From Echinicola salinicaeni (GTDB lineage Bacteria > Bacteroidota > Bacteroidia > Cytophagales > Cyclobacteriaceae), in contig NZ_JACODZ010000003.1 in assembly GCF_014280965.1 (NCBI RefSeq), forward strand, positions 124,001 to 188,000: a stretch of 64,000 nucleotides of DNA, read 5' to 3'. The notes below the pieces were generated by a model. The model was not told the origin of the DNA, did not search any database, and was given only the letters and a program-made list of their open reading frames with translations. A program made the position numbers and the translations under genes. Shown here piece by piece: positions 9,841 through 19,343 of the stretch (the stretch's first letter is position 1; each line of letters starts with the position of its first letter).

Positions 9841-10399
9841 GCTGAGAAAACGCTATAAGGAGAAGAGAAAGTCCCTAGGTCCTGTAAAAAGGGCAGAATA
9901 CTCCCGGAAAATAGTCGATCAGGTACAAAAATATCTAGAGGCCCAAAATAGATTTCAACATTTTCATCTATTTTTACCTATTGAAAAGCTATTTGAGATA
10001 GACACTTTTCTGTTGTTGGAATCTTTAATAAAAGAAGGGAAGCAAGTTTATACTTCTATTTCAGATTTTGATTCGGGAAATTTGATGTCTGTGAAAATAG
10101 ATTCAAAAACTAACTTTATATTGGATGAATGGGGGATACCCGTACCAAATGAATATGAGAAAGTCGGGGATGAAGTACTTGAAGTAGTGTTTGTGCCACT
10201 ATTGGCATATGATTTGAATGGTAACCGTATTGGATATGGAAAAGGCTTTTATGATAAGTTTTTATCAGGACTATCTTCTAAGGTACTAAAAATTGGCTTG
10301 TCCTTTTTCCTTCCAGAGGTATCCATTGAAGCCAAAGAAGAACATGATGTTGCTTTGGATCTATGCATTTTACCGGGCGGAATTATTGAATTTAAATAA
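9824..10399 (+). CDS. 5-formyltetrahydrofolate cyclo-ligase
   Basis: The product (191 residues from the chosen ATG) converts 5-formyl-THF to 5,10-methenyl-THF using ATP. The N-terminal KAELRKRYKEKRKSL is the basic substrate-binding helix of the family, and the C-terminal GNRIGYGKGFYDKFL is the conserved nucleotide-binding motif. The frame stays open upstream to 9776, but those 16 residues (MSILIHWILTLL...) read against the end of bshC and do not belong to the family. The ATG at 9824 aligns with homologues and overlaps the last 17 bases of bshC, implying coupled translation. Confidence 0.93.
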   Translation: MEGKAELRKRYKEKRKSLGPVKRAEYSRKIVDQVQKYLEAQNRFQHFHLFLPIEKLFEIDTFLLLESLIKEGKQVYTSISDFDSGNLMSVKIDSKTNFILDEWGIPVPNEYEKVGDEVLEVVFVPLLAYDLNGNRIGYGKGFYDKFLSGLSSKVLKIGLSFFLPEVSIEAKEEHDVALDLCILPGGIIEFK

Positions 10400-10428
10400 A
10401 CCATCTATTTCACTAAATTTTATTTGAT

Positions 10429-10914
10429 ATGTTAAAAAAAGCGATTGTAGCCATTGTTGCGGTATTCGTTATGGTTATTGTTCAAGAGTCTGAAGCACAG
10501 ACTTATAGTACTGGGGTTGGGCTCAGGGCTGGTGTAACCAATGGATTATCTGTAAAACAATTTTTGACTTATGATGCAGCAGTTGAGGGTATAATCCATA
10601 CACGTTGGAAGGGACTTTTGATAACTGGTCTTTATGAAGTTCACAAGGATGTTCGTGAGATACAGGGTTTAAAATGGTTTTATGGTGGCGGTGCCCATTT
10701 GGGAACATGGGGCAAAAAGACCAATCCTCCATTTGATTCAGATGACACTGAATACACCGTTTTCGGTATAGATGGGATTATTGGTTTGGATTATAAGTTC
10801 ATAGACGCTCCAATCAACCTTTCTTTGGATTATAAGCCAGCCTATAACTTTACCAATGGGGTGACCTGGTGGGGAGATGAATTGGCGCTTTCCATTCGTT
10901 TCACCTTTAACTAA
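10429..10914 (+). CDS. Small secreted, probably outer-membrane beta-barrel protein
   Basis: The 161-residue protein has a signal peptide (MLKKAIVAIVAVFVMVIVQE then SEAQ, cleavage likely after residue 24). The mature part is a series of short amphipathic strands rich in Gly, Tyr and Trp (YSTGVGLRAG, GLDYKF, LSLDYKPAYNF) and ends with ALSIRFTFN, a terminal Phe-X-Asn strand typical of outer-membrane barrels. It follows the folate gene by 29 bases and is closed by a strong terminator. It looks similar in type to the 144-residue protein at 24547-24981. Function unknown. Confidence 0.75.
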   Translation: MLKKAIVAIVAVFVMVIVQESEAQTYSTGVGLRAGVTNGLSVKQFLTYDAAVEGIIHTRWKGLLITGLYEVHKDVREIQGLKWFYGGGAHLGTWGKKTNPPFDSDDTEYTVFGIDGIIGLDYKFIDAPINLSLDYKPAYNFTNGVTWWGDELALSIRFTFN

Positions 10915-10935
10915 TTGTTGGTGATTTTAAATATT

Positions 10936-10971
10936 AAAGGCAAATGTCAAAGGGCATTTGCCTTTGTTTTT
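10936..10971 (+). terminator. Rho-independent terminator
   Basis: An 11-bp perfect stem, AAAGGCAAATG (10936-10946) and CATTTGCCTTT (10955-10965), with an 8-base loop is followed by GTTTTTT. It ends the bshC-folate ligase-barrel gene group. Confidence 0.9.
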
Positions 10972-11011
10972 TAATTTAGTAGAGTAACCATTAAGATTAA
11001 TAAGAGATAAT

Positions 11012-12136
11012 ATGAACAATCCGATTTGGATCATGACCTCAGCCTTTGACCAGTTGAGTTTGGATGAGGTTATCAGCAAAGCAAAGGAAACTGGGGTACA
11101 AGGACTGGATGTATGTGTATTTAGAAAGGATGGCACCAGGGATGATTTTGTGGCCACCCATATGGACTATGACAATTTCAGCTTAGACAGTGCCAAAGCA
11201 ACTTTAGGGAAATTTAACGATGCGAAACTGCGCCTGTCTTTAGGGGCCTTTGATAATTTAATCGGAGGAGATCCTGGCCAGAGAATTAAAAATCAAAATC
11301 ATTTGCTCAAGTTGATCCGCATGGCTCACCTTTTGGGCGGAGATGCCAATGATATCAAGGTAGGGACATTTGTTGGTTATAACCATGAATTGGGAAATGA
11401 GGAGAATGGTTTTGAGAAAAATCTGGAAGAGTATGCGAAGGTTTTCGGACCAATTATTAAATACGCAGAAGATCTAGGGGTAACTGTTTTATATGAAAAT
11501 TGCCCCATGGAAGGTTGGAGGGCTGCTGGATATACAGGGACTTTCAATAACCTACCAGGGGTGCTGGCCGCTAGGAAGTTGATGTACGCCATGATACCGA
11601 GCAAGGCCCATGGTGAAATATATGATCCTTCTCATGATGTTTGGCAACATACAGATCCCGTGGAGGTGATCAAAAATACAGATATGGATAGGCTGAAGCG
11701 TATTCATGTGAAATCCACCAGGAACAATGCAGATCCATTTTGGGGTAATATGTATCCTACCCAGTGGGTAGATGCTGAATTGGCCAAAAAGGCTGGAGTG
11801 CCTCATCCTCAAAACGAATGGGACAGGCATCATTATGAAGCAACTTTGCCAGGCTTTGGTGTGGGCGATAGCATGGATTGGAGAAAATTTATCAATACCC
11901 TTCAGGAAAGAGGCTTTTCAGGTCCTTTTGAGATTGAGAATGAAGCTGGACTATCCAAAGGTACGGGCAATATGGCTGCCATTATGCAAGGGTATAAAGC
12001 CACTGTATTGAACTTGAGTCCTTTGCTTTGGCCATTGACGGATAATGGGTATCAATATCCGGAAGAAGGTTTTAAGGAAATGAATGCCTTAGCTTCTAAG
12101 GATATTCCTGTGGTGACTATGGATGATTTGAGATAA
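11012..12136 (+). CDS. Sugar phosphate isomerase/epimerase-like TIM-barrel protein
   Basis: This 374-residue protein belongs to the xylose isomerase-like/AP endonuclease family 2 superfamily. The N-terminal strand NPIWIMTSAF and the segments GLDVCVFR, VTVLYENCP, GEIYDPSHDVW, RIHVKSTR and FEIENEAG match successive barrel strands and supply Glu, Asp and His residues able to bind a divalent metal. There is no signal peptide, so it is probably cytoplasmic. It stands alone between two terminators, so there is no pathway hint from neighbours. The substrate cannot be told from sequence. Confidence 0.85.
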   Translation: MNNPIWIMTSAFDQLSLDEVISKAKETGVQGLDVCVFRKDGTRDDFVATHMDYDNFSLDSAKATLGKFNDAKLRLSLGAFDNLIGGDPGQRIKNQNHLLKLIRMAHLLGGDANDIKVGTFVGYNHELGNEENGFEKNLEEYAKVFGPIIKYAEDLGVTVLYENCPMEGWRAAGYTGTFNNLPGVLAARKLMYAMIPSKAHGEIYDPSHDVWQHTDPVEVIKNTDMDRLKRIHVKSTRNNADPFWGNMYPTQWVDAELAKKAGVPHPQNEWDRHHYEATLPGFGVGDSMDWRKFINTLQERGFSGPFEIENEAGLSKGTGNMAAIMQGYKATVLNLSPLLWPLTDNGYQYPEEGFKEMNALASKDIPVVTMDDLR

Positions 12137-12162
12137 TAGATTAAAAAGTAATGATATAAAGA

Positions 12163-12190
12163 AGCCCCGCTTTGGCGGGGCTATATTTTT
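12163..12190 (+). terminator. Rho-independent terminator
   Basis: A perfect 8-bp GC-rich stem (AGCCCCGC at 12163-12170, GCGGGGCT at 12175-12182) with a TTTG loop is followed by ATATTTTTCT. It sits 27 bases after the isomerase stop and could also stop the convergent minus-strand small gene. Confidence 0.9.
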
Positions 12191-12379
12191 CTAGGCGAGT
12201 TTTACAAAATATTTATTCAGTACAGATAAATAAATTTTTGAAAACGTCTTATAACACCAAACTTTTAGTTCCTGAACCTCAGAGGGTACAAGCATATTGA
12301 GGCCCTTTCTTAACTCTTTCTCGAAAAGCTTTTTGTCAAAACTCACCTTCAATAAAATGGTTTTAACATATTCAATCAT
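12191..12379 (-). CDS. Small conserved-looking protein of unknown function
   Basis: The ORF encodes 62 residues with a charged helical centre (FDKKLFEKELRKGL) and an aromatic C-terminal half (WCYKTFSKIYLSVLNKYF). It lies just before the terminator at 12163-12182 and is divergent from batD. A weak -7-like element on this strand (TAGTATTG, 12415-12408) lies 29 bases before the ATG. The composition and placement favour a real gene; no function is recognised. Confidence 0.55.
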   Translation of the reverse strand: MIEYVKTILLKVSFDKKLFEKELRKGLNMLVPSEVQELKVWCYKTFSKIYLSVLNKYFVKLA

Positions 12380-12439
12380 GGCTCATTTGGTTTTAAATTA
12401 TGTTAAACAATACTAAATTCAATACGACAACACGACTAA

Positions 12440-12471
12440 TTTGTTGCGTTTAAAATATACTCGTTAATTTG
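12440..12471 (+). promoter_or_regulatory. Bacteroidota-type promoter for batD
   Basis: TTTG (12440-12443), a 20-base spacer, then TTAATTTG (12464-12471) fits the -33/-7 pattern TTTG-N19-21-TAnnTTTG with one mismatch. Transcription would start about 12478. This makes the in-frame TTG at 12469 unusable and supports the ATG at 12502 as the batD start. Confidence 0.6.
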
Positions 12472-12501
12472 CGTTCATTATTAAAAGCAGCACATGTGTC
12501 T

Positions 12502-13947
12502 ATGAAAAGAACGAAACTTTACCTCAATCTAGTATTTCTAAGTGCAATGTTGGTTTCAAAAGCATTTGCACAGGATATCAAAGTTGATTTTGGTCCAGAA
12601 GAGATAGGGTTGAATGAAACGTTCAGTATAAAAATAACGATTTCGGATGAAAAAATAAAGTCCTATGATCAATTCCCTGAAATCCCGGGGTTTCAGAAGC
12701 AGGGGATTTCCCAGTCTTCTTCCATGAATGTGATCAATGGACAGATGAGCAGTACCAATAGTATTGTTCAGTATTACCGTCCTACCAAAAAAGGGCAGTT
12801 TTTGCTTCCGGATTTTACTTTGCAGATCAATGGACAGCCTGTTTCAGCTCAGGGAATGACCATTACGGTTACGGATGCGAGCCAAAATCAACAAAGGCAA
12901 CGTTCGCGAGATCCTTTTGATGATTTCTTTGGCAGGACCGAGCAGGAACCTCAAGAGTTTGTCGAAATTGATGACGAGGCCTTTTTCTCAATGAATGTGA
13001 ACAAGGATGAGATCTATTTGGGAGAAGGTTTCAATGTAAGTTTGGCCTTTTATATGTCAGCATCCAATCAGGCTCCTTTTGATTTTTATGAGCCAGGGAA
13101 ACAGCTGGAGGAGATTGTAAAGAAGATCAAGCCTACCAGTGCATGGGAGGAAAATTTTAATATTACCAATATCCAGCCTGAAAGGGTGACCATTGATGGG
13201 AAGAATTGGACGCGTTTTAAAGTGTATGAAGCTACTTTCTATCCTTTTAATGTGGGTGAGGTAGAATTGCCACAGGTAGCCTGGGAAATGATCAAATATA
13301 AGGTGGCAAAGAACCCGACCTTTTTTGGGAATAACAGGCAACAGGATTTCAAGACCTTTTATACTTCTGCCAAAACGGTAAAGGTGAAGCCATTGCCGCC
13401 ACATCCTTTGAAAAATGAGGTGAGCGTTGGGAATTTCAGGTTGAGAGAAAATTTTAAATCCAAGAAAATCGAAACCGGTGAGGGGGTGACTTATGATTTT
13501 GGGATTGTGGGAGACGGAAATATCAGTGCCATCAAGGCTCCACGTAAAATGAACATCAATAAACTGAACACTTATGACCCAAATGAGCGACAGCAAATTA
13601 ACCGTGGAAGAGGGCGGGTAACAGGTATCAAGCAGTTTGAATATTATATTACCATCAATGAACCAGGCAAGGTGGACTTGAAGGATCATTTTGAATGGAT
13701 TTACTTCAATACTGCGCGTGAAACTTATGATACTTTGCGTCCACAGGCGGTCCTGGAAGTGGTAGGAGAAAGTAAAATTAACCAGTCCATTTCCTCTACC
13801 CGATTGGGCGGAATATACGATTTAATCGAACTTGAGGACAATAAGCTTTTAAACCAACGATATAAGTATTATTTTTCGACTTTTATCAATATACTACTGG
13901 TCGGCGCAGTAATTCTGCTTGCCGTACTGATTATGAAAAAGAGGTAA
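12502..13947 (+). CDS. batD: BatD family protein
   Basis: From the ATG at 12502 the protein has 481 residues: a signal peptide ([15 protein letters not shown]-like region, residues 5-23, ending in AFAQ), a long periplasmic beta-rich part, and one C-terminal membrane helix ([17 protein letters not shown]) followed by KKR. Motifs such as [16 protein letters not shown] and [17 protein letters not shown] are characteristic of BatD proteins of the Bacteroides aerotolerance group. A longer frame from TTG at 12469 exists but overlaps the predicted promoter. The stop overlaps the aroC ATG by one base. The usual partners BatA, BatB and a DUF58 protein are not here; a MoxR ATPase occurs 46 kb away. Confidence 0.87.
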   Translation: MKRTKLYLNLVFLSAMLVSKAFAQDIKVDFGPEEIGLNETFSIKITISDEKIKSYDQFPEIPGFQKQGISQSSSMNVINGQMSSTNSIVQYYRPTKKGQFLLPDFTLQINGQPVSAQGMTITVTDASQNQQRQRSRDPFDDFFGRTEQEPQEFVEIDDEAFFSMNVNKDEIYLGEGFNVSLAFYMSASNQAPFDFYEPGKQLEEIVKKIKPTSAWEENFNITNIQPERVTIDGKNWTRFKVYEATFYPFNVGEVELPQVAWEMIKYKVAKNPTFFGNNRQQDFKTFYTSAKTVKVKPLPPHPLKNEVSVGNFRLRENFKSKKIETGEGVTYDFGIVGDGNISAIKAPRKMNINKLNTYDPNERQQINRGRGRVTGIKQFEYYITINEPGKVDLKDHFEWIYFNTARETYDTLRPQAVLEVVGESKINQSISSTRLGGIYDLIELEDNKLLNQRYKYYFSTFINILLVGAVILLAVLIMKKR

Positions 13948-15029
13948 TGGGTAATTCATTCGGAAAAGTATTTAAGATTAGCACCTTTGGTGAATCGCAC
14001 GGAAAAGGGCTAGGAGTTATAATTGATGGTTGTCCGGCAGGGCTTCCAATTGATGAGGATTTTATCAGGCAGGAGCTTCAAAGAAGGAAGCCCGGCCAAT
14101 CGAAGATCACCACACAACGTAAGGAAGAAGATGAATGTCAGATCCTATCGGGGGTATTTGAAGGGAAAAGTACTGGTACGCCCATAGCGATCGTGATCAT
14201 GAACACGGATCAGAAGAGTAAGGATTATTCCCATATTGCGGACAAGTACAGGCCTTCTCATGCTGATTTCACCTATCAGGAGAAATATGGTATCCGTGAT
14301 TATAGAGGTGGAGGAAGAAGCAGTGCCAGAGAAACTGCAGCCAGGGTAGCAGCAGGGGCTGTGGCCAAGTTGATGCTTAAGCATTTTGGCATTGAAATCA
14401 ATGCCTATGTCAGCCAAGCAGGCCATATCAAATTGGAAAAACCATATCAAGAACTTGACTTTTCCGAAATAGAAAACAATATCGTTCGCTGTCCAGATCC
14501 AAAAAAAGCGGAGGAAATGATCGAGTATATTGACTTAATAAGAAAGAACCGTGATACAGTAGGCGGCGTGGTCAGCTGTGTGGCTAAGAATGTTCCTGTA
14601 GGACTCGGAGAACCAGTTTTTGACCGTCTTCATGCCGATCTTGGTAAGGCGATGCTGAGTATCAATGCTGTGAAAGGTTTTGAATATGGTAGTGGCTTCG
14701 ATGGTGTTTCCATGAAAGGTTCTGAGCATAATGATGCTTTTTATCAGGAGGGGGACAAGGTGAGAACCAAAACCAATTTCTCGGGAGGTATCCAAGGCGG
14801 TATTTCCAATGGGGAGGATATTTATTTCAGGGTTGCCTTTAAACCAGTAGCCACGATCATGAGCGACCAGGAAAGTGTCAACCAAGCGGGCGAAAGTGTT
14901 ACCGTTTCCGGAAAAGGCAGACATGATCCTTGTGTAGTTCCGAGAGCTGTGCCGATTGTGGAAGCAATGGGGGCCTTGGTCCTAGCGGATTTCTTATTGT
15001 TGAATCGATTAAATAAATTGGAAGAATAG
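13947..15029 (+). CDS. aroC: Chorismate synthase
   Basis: The 360-residue enzyme makes chorismate from 5-enolpyruvylshikimate 3-phosphate, the last common step of aromatic amino acid synthesis, using reduced FMN. Signatures are [21 protein letters not shown] at the N-terminus (shown in part), [19 protein letters not shown] in the middle, [13 protein letters not shown], and [13 protein letters not shown] near the C-terminus. Length is normal. The ATG shares its A with the batD stop codon, so translation is probably coupled although the two functions are unrelated. Confidence 0.98.
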   Translation: MGNSFGKVFKISTFGESHGKGLGVIIDGCPAGLPIDEDFIRQELQRRKPGQSKITTQRKEEDECQILSGVFEGKSTGTPIAIVIMNTDQKSKDYSHIADKYRPSHADFTYQEKYGIRDYRGGGRSSARETAARVAAGAVAKLMLKHFGIEINAYVSQAGHIKLEKPYQELDFSEIENNIVRCPDPKKAEEMIEYIDLIRKNRDTVGGVVSCVAKNVPVGLGEPVFDRLHADLGKAMLSINAVKGFEYGSGFDGVSMKGSEHNDAFYQEGDKVRTKTNFSGGIQGGISNGEDIYFRVAFKPVATIMSDQESVNQAGESVTVSGKGRHDPCVVPRAVPIVEAMGALVLADFLLLNRLNKLEE

Positions 15030-15047
15030 GATTTTAAACCCATCAAT

Positions 15048-16379
15048 ATGATTAAAAAGATACCCCTTCATACCCAAATTATTATTGGTCTTGTGCTAGG
15101 ATTAGTGTTTGGTTTGGTGATTGTGAAAATGCAGATTTCGCCAGACTTTACGCTTGATTATATTAAACCCATAGGTACCATCTTTATCAACTCTTTGAAA
15201 ATGATTGCTGTACCCTTGGTCTTGGCATCGTTGATTGTGGGGGTGTCCAATTTGGGTGATATCTCAAAATTGAGTCGGATAGGAGGTAAGACCATTATCA
15301 CCTATATGCTGACTACTGTAATTGCTGTTTCGATGGGCCTAATGTTGGTCAATGTATTTGCTCCGGGAAAAAGTCTTCCGATAGAAACTAGAGAAAATCT
15401 AATGGGGCTATATGATGATGTGGTTGGAGATAAGTCGAATCAAGCTGCTCAACTTCAAGAGCAAAGCCCACTTCAGCCTTTAGTGGATATTGTCCCTCAA
15501 AATGTCTTTCACGCAGCTACAGATAATGGTGCGATGTTGCAGGTAGTGTTCTTTGCCATCATAGTGGGGATTGCATTACTGCAGATTCCTAAGGAAAAGG
15601 CCAGCTCTGTGATTGCCTTCTTTGATGGGTTGAATGATGTGATTATCAAGATTGTGGGCTATATCATGCTGATAGCGCCTTATGGGGTATTTGCATTGAT
15701 GGCTTCCTTGATCGTAGAAATTGCTGGTGATAATCCTAATTCTGCTTTTGAACTCTTATATGCCTTATTGAAGTACAGCTTAGTGGTCGTTGGAGGTCTG
15801 CTTATTATGATCTTAGTAGTATATCCTAGTATACTAAAATTGTTTACCAAGGTGCCTTACAAAGATTTCTTTAAAGCCATGCGTCCGGCTCAGTTATTGG
15901 CATTCTCTACAAGTTCTAGTTCTGCTACCTTGCCGGTGACCATGAAGCAGGTGGAAGAAGAAATTGGGGTTTCTGAAGAAGTAAGCAGTTTTGTCTTGCC
16001 TTTAGGGGCCACGATTAATATGGATGGAACCAGTTTATACCAAGGTGTAGCAGCTGTGTTTATTGCCCAGGCCCTAGGGATGGACCTGAGCATCACGCAG
16101 CAGTTGATGATTGTCTTGACTGCTACTTTGGCCTCAATCGGTACAGCTGGAGTTCCTGGAGCAGGATTGATTATGCTCTTGATTGTATTGGAGTCAATCG
16201 GTGTTCCCGCAGCAGGGCTTGCCTTGATTTTAGCTCCAGATAGAATTTTGGATATGTTTAGAACAGTGGTGAATGTCACTGGGGATGCTACCGTTTGTAC
16301 TGTAGTGGCCAGCACAGAGGGAGAACTGCCAGAAGGTCTTATCCGTGAGGCCAATCCATTGACGGCTGTGGAACAATAA
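15048..16379 (+). CDS. Dicarboxylate/amino acid:cation symporter (DAACS family)
   Basis: The 443-residue inner-membrane protein belongs to the glutamate/dicarboxylate transporter family. The family's re-entrant loop signature is present as FSTSSSSATLPVT, and the helix 7 cation-binding motif as NMDGTSLYQGVAAVF. The second re-entrant loop is SIGTAGVPGAGLIML. N-terminal KIPLHTQIIIGLVLGLVFG begins the first helix. It follows aroC by 18 bases. Likely substrates are glutamate, aspartate or C4-dicarboxylates with Na+ or H+; the choice is not decided by the sequence. Confidence 0.94.
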   Translation: MIKKIPLHTQIIIGLVLGLVFGLVIVKMQISPDFTLDYIKPIGTIFINSLKMIAVPLVLASLIVGVSNLGDISKLSRIGGKTIITYMLTTVIAVSMGLMLVNVFAPGKSLPIETRENLMGLYDDVVGDKSNQAAQLQEQSPLQPLVDIVPQNVFHAATDNGAMLQVVFFAIIVGIALLQIPKEKASSVIAFFDGLNDVIIKIVGYIMLIAPYGVFALMASLIVEIAGDNPNSAFELLYALLKYSLVVVGGLLIMILVVYPSILKLFTKVPYKDFFKAMRPAQLLAFSTSSSSATLPVTMKQVEEEIGVSEEVSSFVLPLGATINMDGTSLYQGVAAVFIAQALGMDLSITQQLMIVLTATLASIGTAGVPGAGLIMLLIVLESIGVPAAGLALILAPDRILDMFRTVVNVTGDATVCTVVASTEGELPEGLIREANPLTAVEQ

Positions 16380-16448
16380 AATTAGGCAAAACAGGAACTT
16401 ATCGCTTATTTTGCTGTTTGAATTGCTAGAAAGCTAAAAATTAAAACC

Positions 16449-17033
16449 ATGTTACAAGCGCAGAAAAAGCCAGTACATATTTATATGGAAGCAAATCCAA
16501 ATCCCAATTCATTGAAATTCGTGGTGAATTTCATGTTGACGGATGATGGAGTAAGCTTTGATTATCCTGATGAGGAGAGCACTGAGAACTCCCCATTGGC
16601 CAAAGAACTATTTAATTTTGCGGCAGTGGAGAGGGTTTTTATCACCTCTAATTTTGTGACCGTTACGAAGAAGGATGATGTAGAATGGCCAGAAATTCAG
16701 GATCATATCAGAGAGCATATCAAACAATACCTTGAAGCTGGCAAACCAGCCATCAATGTAGTGTTGGATAAAGATCCACTGTTTGATGAAAATGACAGCG
16801 AAACTGTTAAGAAGATCAAGGGGATTTTGGATGAATATATCCGTCCGGCTGTGGAGCAAGATGGTGGAGCGATCATTTTCCATAGTTTCAATGAGGGAAC
16901 TGTTAAGGTATTATTGCAAGGAGCATGCTCAGGCTGTCCTTCCAGTACGGTGACTTTAAAGGCTGGAATTGAGAATTTACTTACCAGAATGCTTCCTGAT
17001 GAAGTTAAGACAGTAGAAGCAGAAGGTATCTAA
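16449..17033 (+). CDS. Nfu-type iron-sulfur cluster carrier
   Basis: The 194-residue protein combines an N-terminal Nfu scaffold domain (EANPNPNSLKFVVNF, about residues 16-95) with a C-terminal NifU domain holding the cluster-binding pair GACSGCPSS (Cys159 and Cys162). It is expected to carry 4Fe-4S clusters to target enzymes in the cytoplasm. Bacteroidota Nfu proteins commonly have this arrangement. It is followed directly by a strong terminator and probably transcribed alone or with the symporter 69 bases upstream. Confidence 0.93.
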   Translation: MLQAQKKPVHIYMEANPNPNSLKFVVNFMLTDDGVSFDYPDEESTENSPLAKELFNFAAVERVFITSNFVTVTKKDDVEWPEIQDHIREHIKQYLEAGKPAINVVLDKDPLFDENDSETVKKIKGILDEYIRPAVEQDGGAIIFHSFNEGTVKVLLQGACSGCPSSTVTLKAGIENLLTRMLPDEVKTVEAEGI

Positions 17034-17051
17034 GAGATAAATAAGAAAATT

Positions 17052-17085
17052 AAAGGTCATCCGCCTAGGCAGATGACCTTTTTTT
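17052..17085 (+). terminator. Rho-independent terminator after nfu
   Basis: A perfect 10-bp stem, AAAGGTCATC (17052-17061) and GATGACCTTT (17072-17081), with a 10-base loop and a following T run. The stem ends only 21 bases before the ATG of the next gene, so that gene needs a promoter inside this short gap. Confidence 0.9.
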
Positions 17086-17101
17086 GTATTATTACACTGG
17101 T

Positions 17102-18199
17102 ATGCGCTTGGATAAAATAACAAAAGGAAATTGGACATGGGCTTTGCTTGGATTAATAGCATTGCTCATCCGTTATTTCTTTATTCAGTATCCAGAGGGT
17201 ACCGAACAAATATATTCCCGAGGGATTTTTCCAGTCATCAGAAATCTTATTGACTATAGTTTTGGGAAATTCCCAGTGCCCAGTATCTATCTTTTTTTTA
17301 CAGGATTGTTGGTAGCACTTTATTATTTTTGGAAAGGCTGGAGACATCAAAAGGGCTGGCTGAACAGTCTTGTTTTTACAGGGAGAAATGTGCTGAATTT
17401 TCTAGGTTTTCTGGTTTTTGCATTTCTCTTGCTATGGGGATTTAATTACCAAAGAATTCCCGTTTTTCAGCAACTGAGCTTGGAGCCCATGCCCCTTCAT
17501 AAGGAGGAACTGCTTAGTGAGCTCAAGCTTACCAGGGATGATCTTCATGCCTGGCGTGCACAGATCTCTATGGATACCTCGGCATTGACGGAAACCGTCG
17601 CTTTTGGAGAGTTAGAAGATGTTGTTCGTGAAACTATAGCGGAGAAGATAGCTATGCTAGGGCTTGAATATAGTGGTAATCCCCGTACCCGGGAGTTGTA
17701 TCCTGGAGGTTTTTTGAGGAAATTGGGAATATTGGGCATCTATTTCCCTTTTACAGGGGAAAGTTATATTGACCCTACTTTGCACCATTTGGAAAAACCA
17801 TTTACGCTTGCACATGAGATGGCTCATAGCTGTGGGGTGACCGATGAGGGAGAGGCCAACTTCTTTGCTTGGGTGGTTTGTACCCAAAGTGATATACCTC
17901 TGCTGAACTATTCTGCCCAGCTAAGACTGATCAGTTATCAGCTTAAGGACCTTTATCGCCAAGATGTAGAGGCTTATAAATCATTTGTCAAAACTCTTGA
18001 GAAAGGAGTCCGTAATGATTTTGCGGACATTTCTGAAAACCATAAGAAGATTGAACCCTTTTCATTGGAGATTAGTAGAAAATCAAATGACTTATACTTA
18101 AAGGCCCAAGGAGTGAAGGCAGGAGTGGGCAGTTATGCCCAGCTGACCATGCTGGCTTATGCTTGGAGGAATAAGAAGGAAGAAGGAAATACTCACTAG
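17102..18199 (+). CDS. DUF3810 membrane protein with a metalloprotease-like motif
   Basis: From the ATG at 17102 the protein has 365 residues. Three hydrophobic segments lie in the N-terminal third (about 11-25, 56-75, 96-116), followed by a soluble domain. That domain contains LAHEMAHSCGVTDEGEANFFAW, given in part here as HEMAH and DEGEAN: an HExxH motif followed by a second glutamate, the layout of gluzincin zinc proteases. This matches DUF3810 proteins of Bacteroidota. A frame extension to 17084 would start inside the terminator and was not used. Proteolytic activity is inferred from the motif only. Confidence 0.85.
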   Translation: MRLDKITKGNWTWALLGLIALLIRYFFIQYPEGTEQIYSRGIFPVIRNLIDYSFGKFPVPSIYLFFTGLLVALYYFWKGWRHQKGWLNSLVFTGRNVLNFLGFLVFAFLLLWGFNYQRIPVFQQLSLEPMPLHKEELLSELKLTRDDLHAWRAQISMDTSALTETVAFGELEDVVRETIAEKIAMLGLEYSGNPRTRELYPGGFLRKLGILGIYFPFTGESYIDPTLHHLEKPFTLAHEMAHSCGVTDEGEANFFAWVVCTQSDIPLLNYSAQLRLISYQLKDLYRQDVEAYKSFVKTLEKGVRNDFADISENHKKIEPFSLEISRKSNDLYLKAQGVKAGVGSYAQLTMLAYAWRNKKEEGNTH

Positions 18200-18205
18200 G
18201 AATAT

Positions 18206-19129
18206 TTAAGCCATTGCCCTGATAGTTTTTTTCTTTTTGTTTCCTATCCAAACTCCGGTGATGACTGCCAGAATTCCAATATAATGACCAGGCAATAATA
18301 CTTCGCCATCAACCACTCCCCATGCAATTGCGACTATAGGAATCAGATAGGTGACCATACTTGCAAATACAGGCGAGGCAATTTTTACCAGTCCATTAAA
18401 AATGATCAAGGCAAAGGCTGTGCCCAGCACCCCTAAAATAGTCAGGTAGCCAGCAGCCAATTTAGCGCCTTCTGCATGGTTAATTTTATAGATAAAATCT
18501 GTCGCAAATAATAAATAGCCTAATGCCACTGGTAAAACCAATAGCAAGGAAATGGCGGTAATCTCCACAGGCTTGAGTTTGACAAACCAATGTTTGATGA
18601 TATTGAGGTTTATGCCATAGCATACTGTTGCCAGGATCACCAAAAAGGCAAAGGCATTGATGTCTGTCAAGCCTGAGAATCCTGCACCGGCCTTTACAGT
18701 TATCAATATTAACACACCAATAAAGGCGATAATTAACCCAATACTATTTCTCGTGGTGATCCTTGCTCCAAAAAACAAGGCGCCAATGATCACTACAAAT
18801 AGCGGGGTAAGGGCATTGAGTACGCCCGTGATGGAGCTGCTGATTTGAGTTTGTGCTGTGGCAAAGAGGAAGGCAGGGATAAAGCTGCCCACCATTCCTG
18901 CTATGACCAGGTTGAAGAGCTGTTTTTTGTTTAGTTTTTTTAATCTTGGGATGGATAGAGGAAGTAGCACGATGGCAGCAGAAACTATTCTATAGGCCCC
19001 TACTTCTCCAGCTGAAAATACCAATAAGCCCTTTTTGATAAGGATAAAGGAACTTCCCCAGATTAAAGAAAGAAAGGCTAATAACAGCCAGCTGCGCAAA
19101 CTTTGATCGCCGGATTGGTTTTGAGTCAT
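18206..19129 (-). CDS. DMT superfamily transporter, EamA family
   Basis: The 307-residue protein has ten hydrophobic segments in two five-helix halves, with the EamA family opening WLLLAFLSLIWGSSFILIKK and the repeat half beginning INAFAFLVILATVCYGINL. It is an inner-membrane exporter of metabolites or amino acids of unknown identity. The N-terminus is short and polar (MTQNQSGDQSLRS), and the C-terminus is basic (GNKKKKTIRAMA), consistent with a cytoplasmic tail. It is convergent with the DUF3810 gene with only 6 bases between stops and no terminator between them. Confidence 0.92.
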   Translation of the reverse strand: MTQNQSGDQSLRSWLLLAFLSLIWGSSFILIKKGLLVFSAGEVGAYRIVSAAIVLLPLSIPRLKKLNKKQLFNLVIAGMVGSFIPAFLFATAQTQISSSITGVLNALTPLFVVIIGALFFGARITTRNSIGLIIAFIGVLILITVKAGAGFSGLTDINAFAFLVILATVCYGINLNIIKHWFVKLKPVEITAISLLLVLPVALGYLLFATDFIYKINHAEGAKLAAGYLTILGVLGTAFALIIFNGLVKIASPVFASMVTYLIPIVAIAWGVVDGEVLLPGHYIGILAVITGVWIGNKKKKTIRAMA

Positions 19130-19291
19130 TATATTAGGGTTATATCTGTTGCTAAAATATTCACAAAAGTAAACTTTTCAATTAACAGCCTAGGTTAAAA
19201 ATTAGTTGCCTTTTGAGAAAAATGATAGTTGAAAAAAGGAATAGCTTTTCTTTAGAATCAAAGTGTTATCGATTTAGATACTAGACAAAAA

Positions 19292-19316
19292 AAGGTTGGC
19301 ATTATGGGCCAACCTT
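19292..19316 (-). terminator. Rho-independent terminator after dusB
   Basis: A 9-bp perfect stem (AAGGTTGGC at 19292-19300, GCCAACCTT at 19308-19316) is followed on the minus strand by TTTTTTTGTC. It lies 28 bases after the dusB stop. Confidence 0.88.
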
Positions 19317-19343
19317 GGGTAATGAAAGTTTATGTTTATGGAA

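Noticed and set aside
13057-13689. A 210-codon open frame on the minus strand across batD
   Set aside because: It lies wholly opposite the well-supported batD coding sequence, and its translation shows no family motif.
15890-16354. A 154-codon open frame opposite the symporter gene
   Set aside because: The symporter frame carries the family signatures FSTSSSSATLPVT and NMDGTSLYQ in the same segment.
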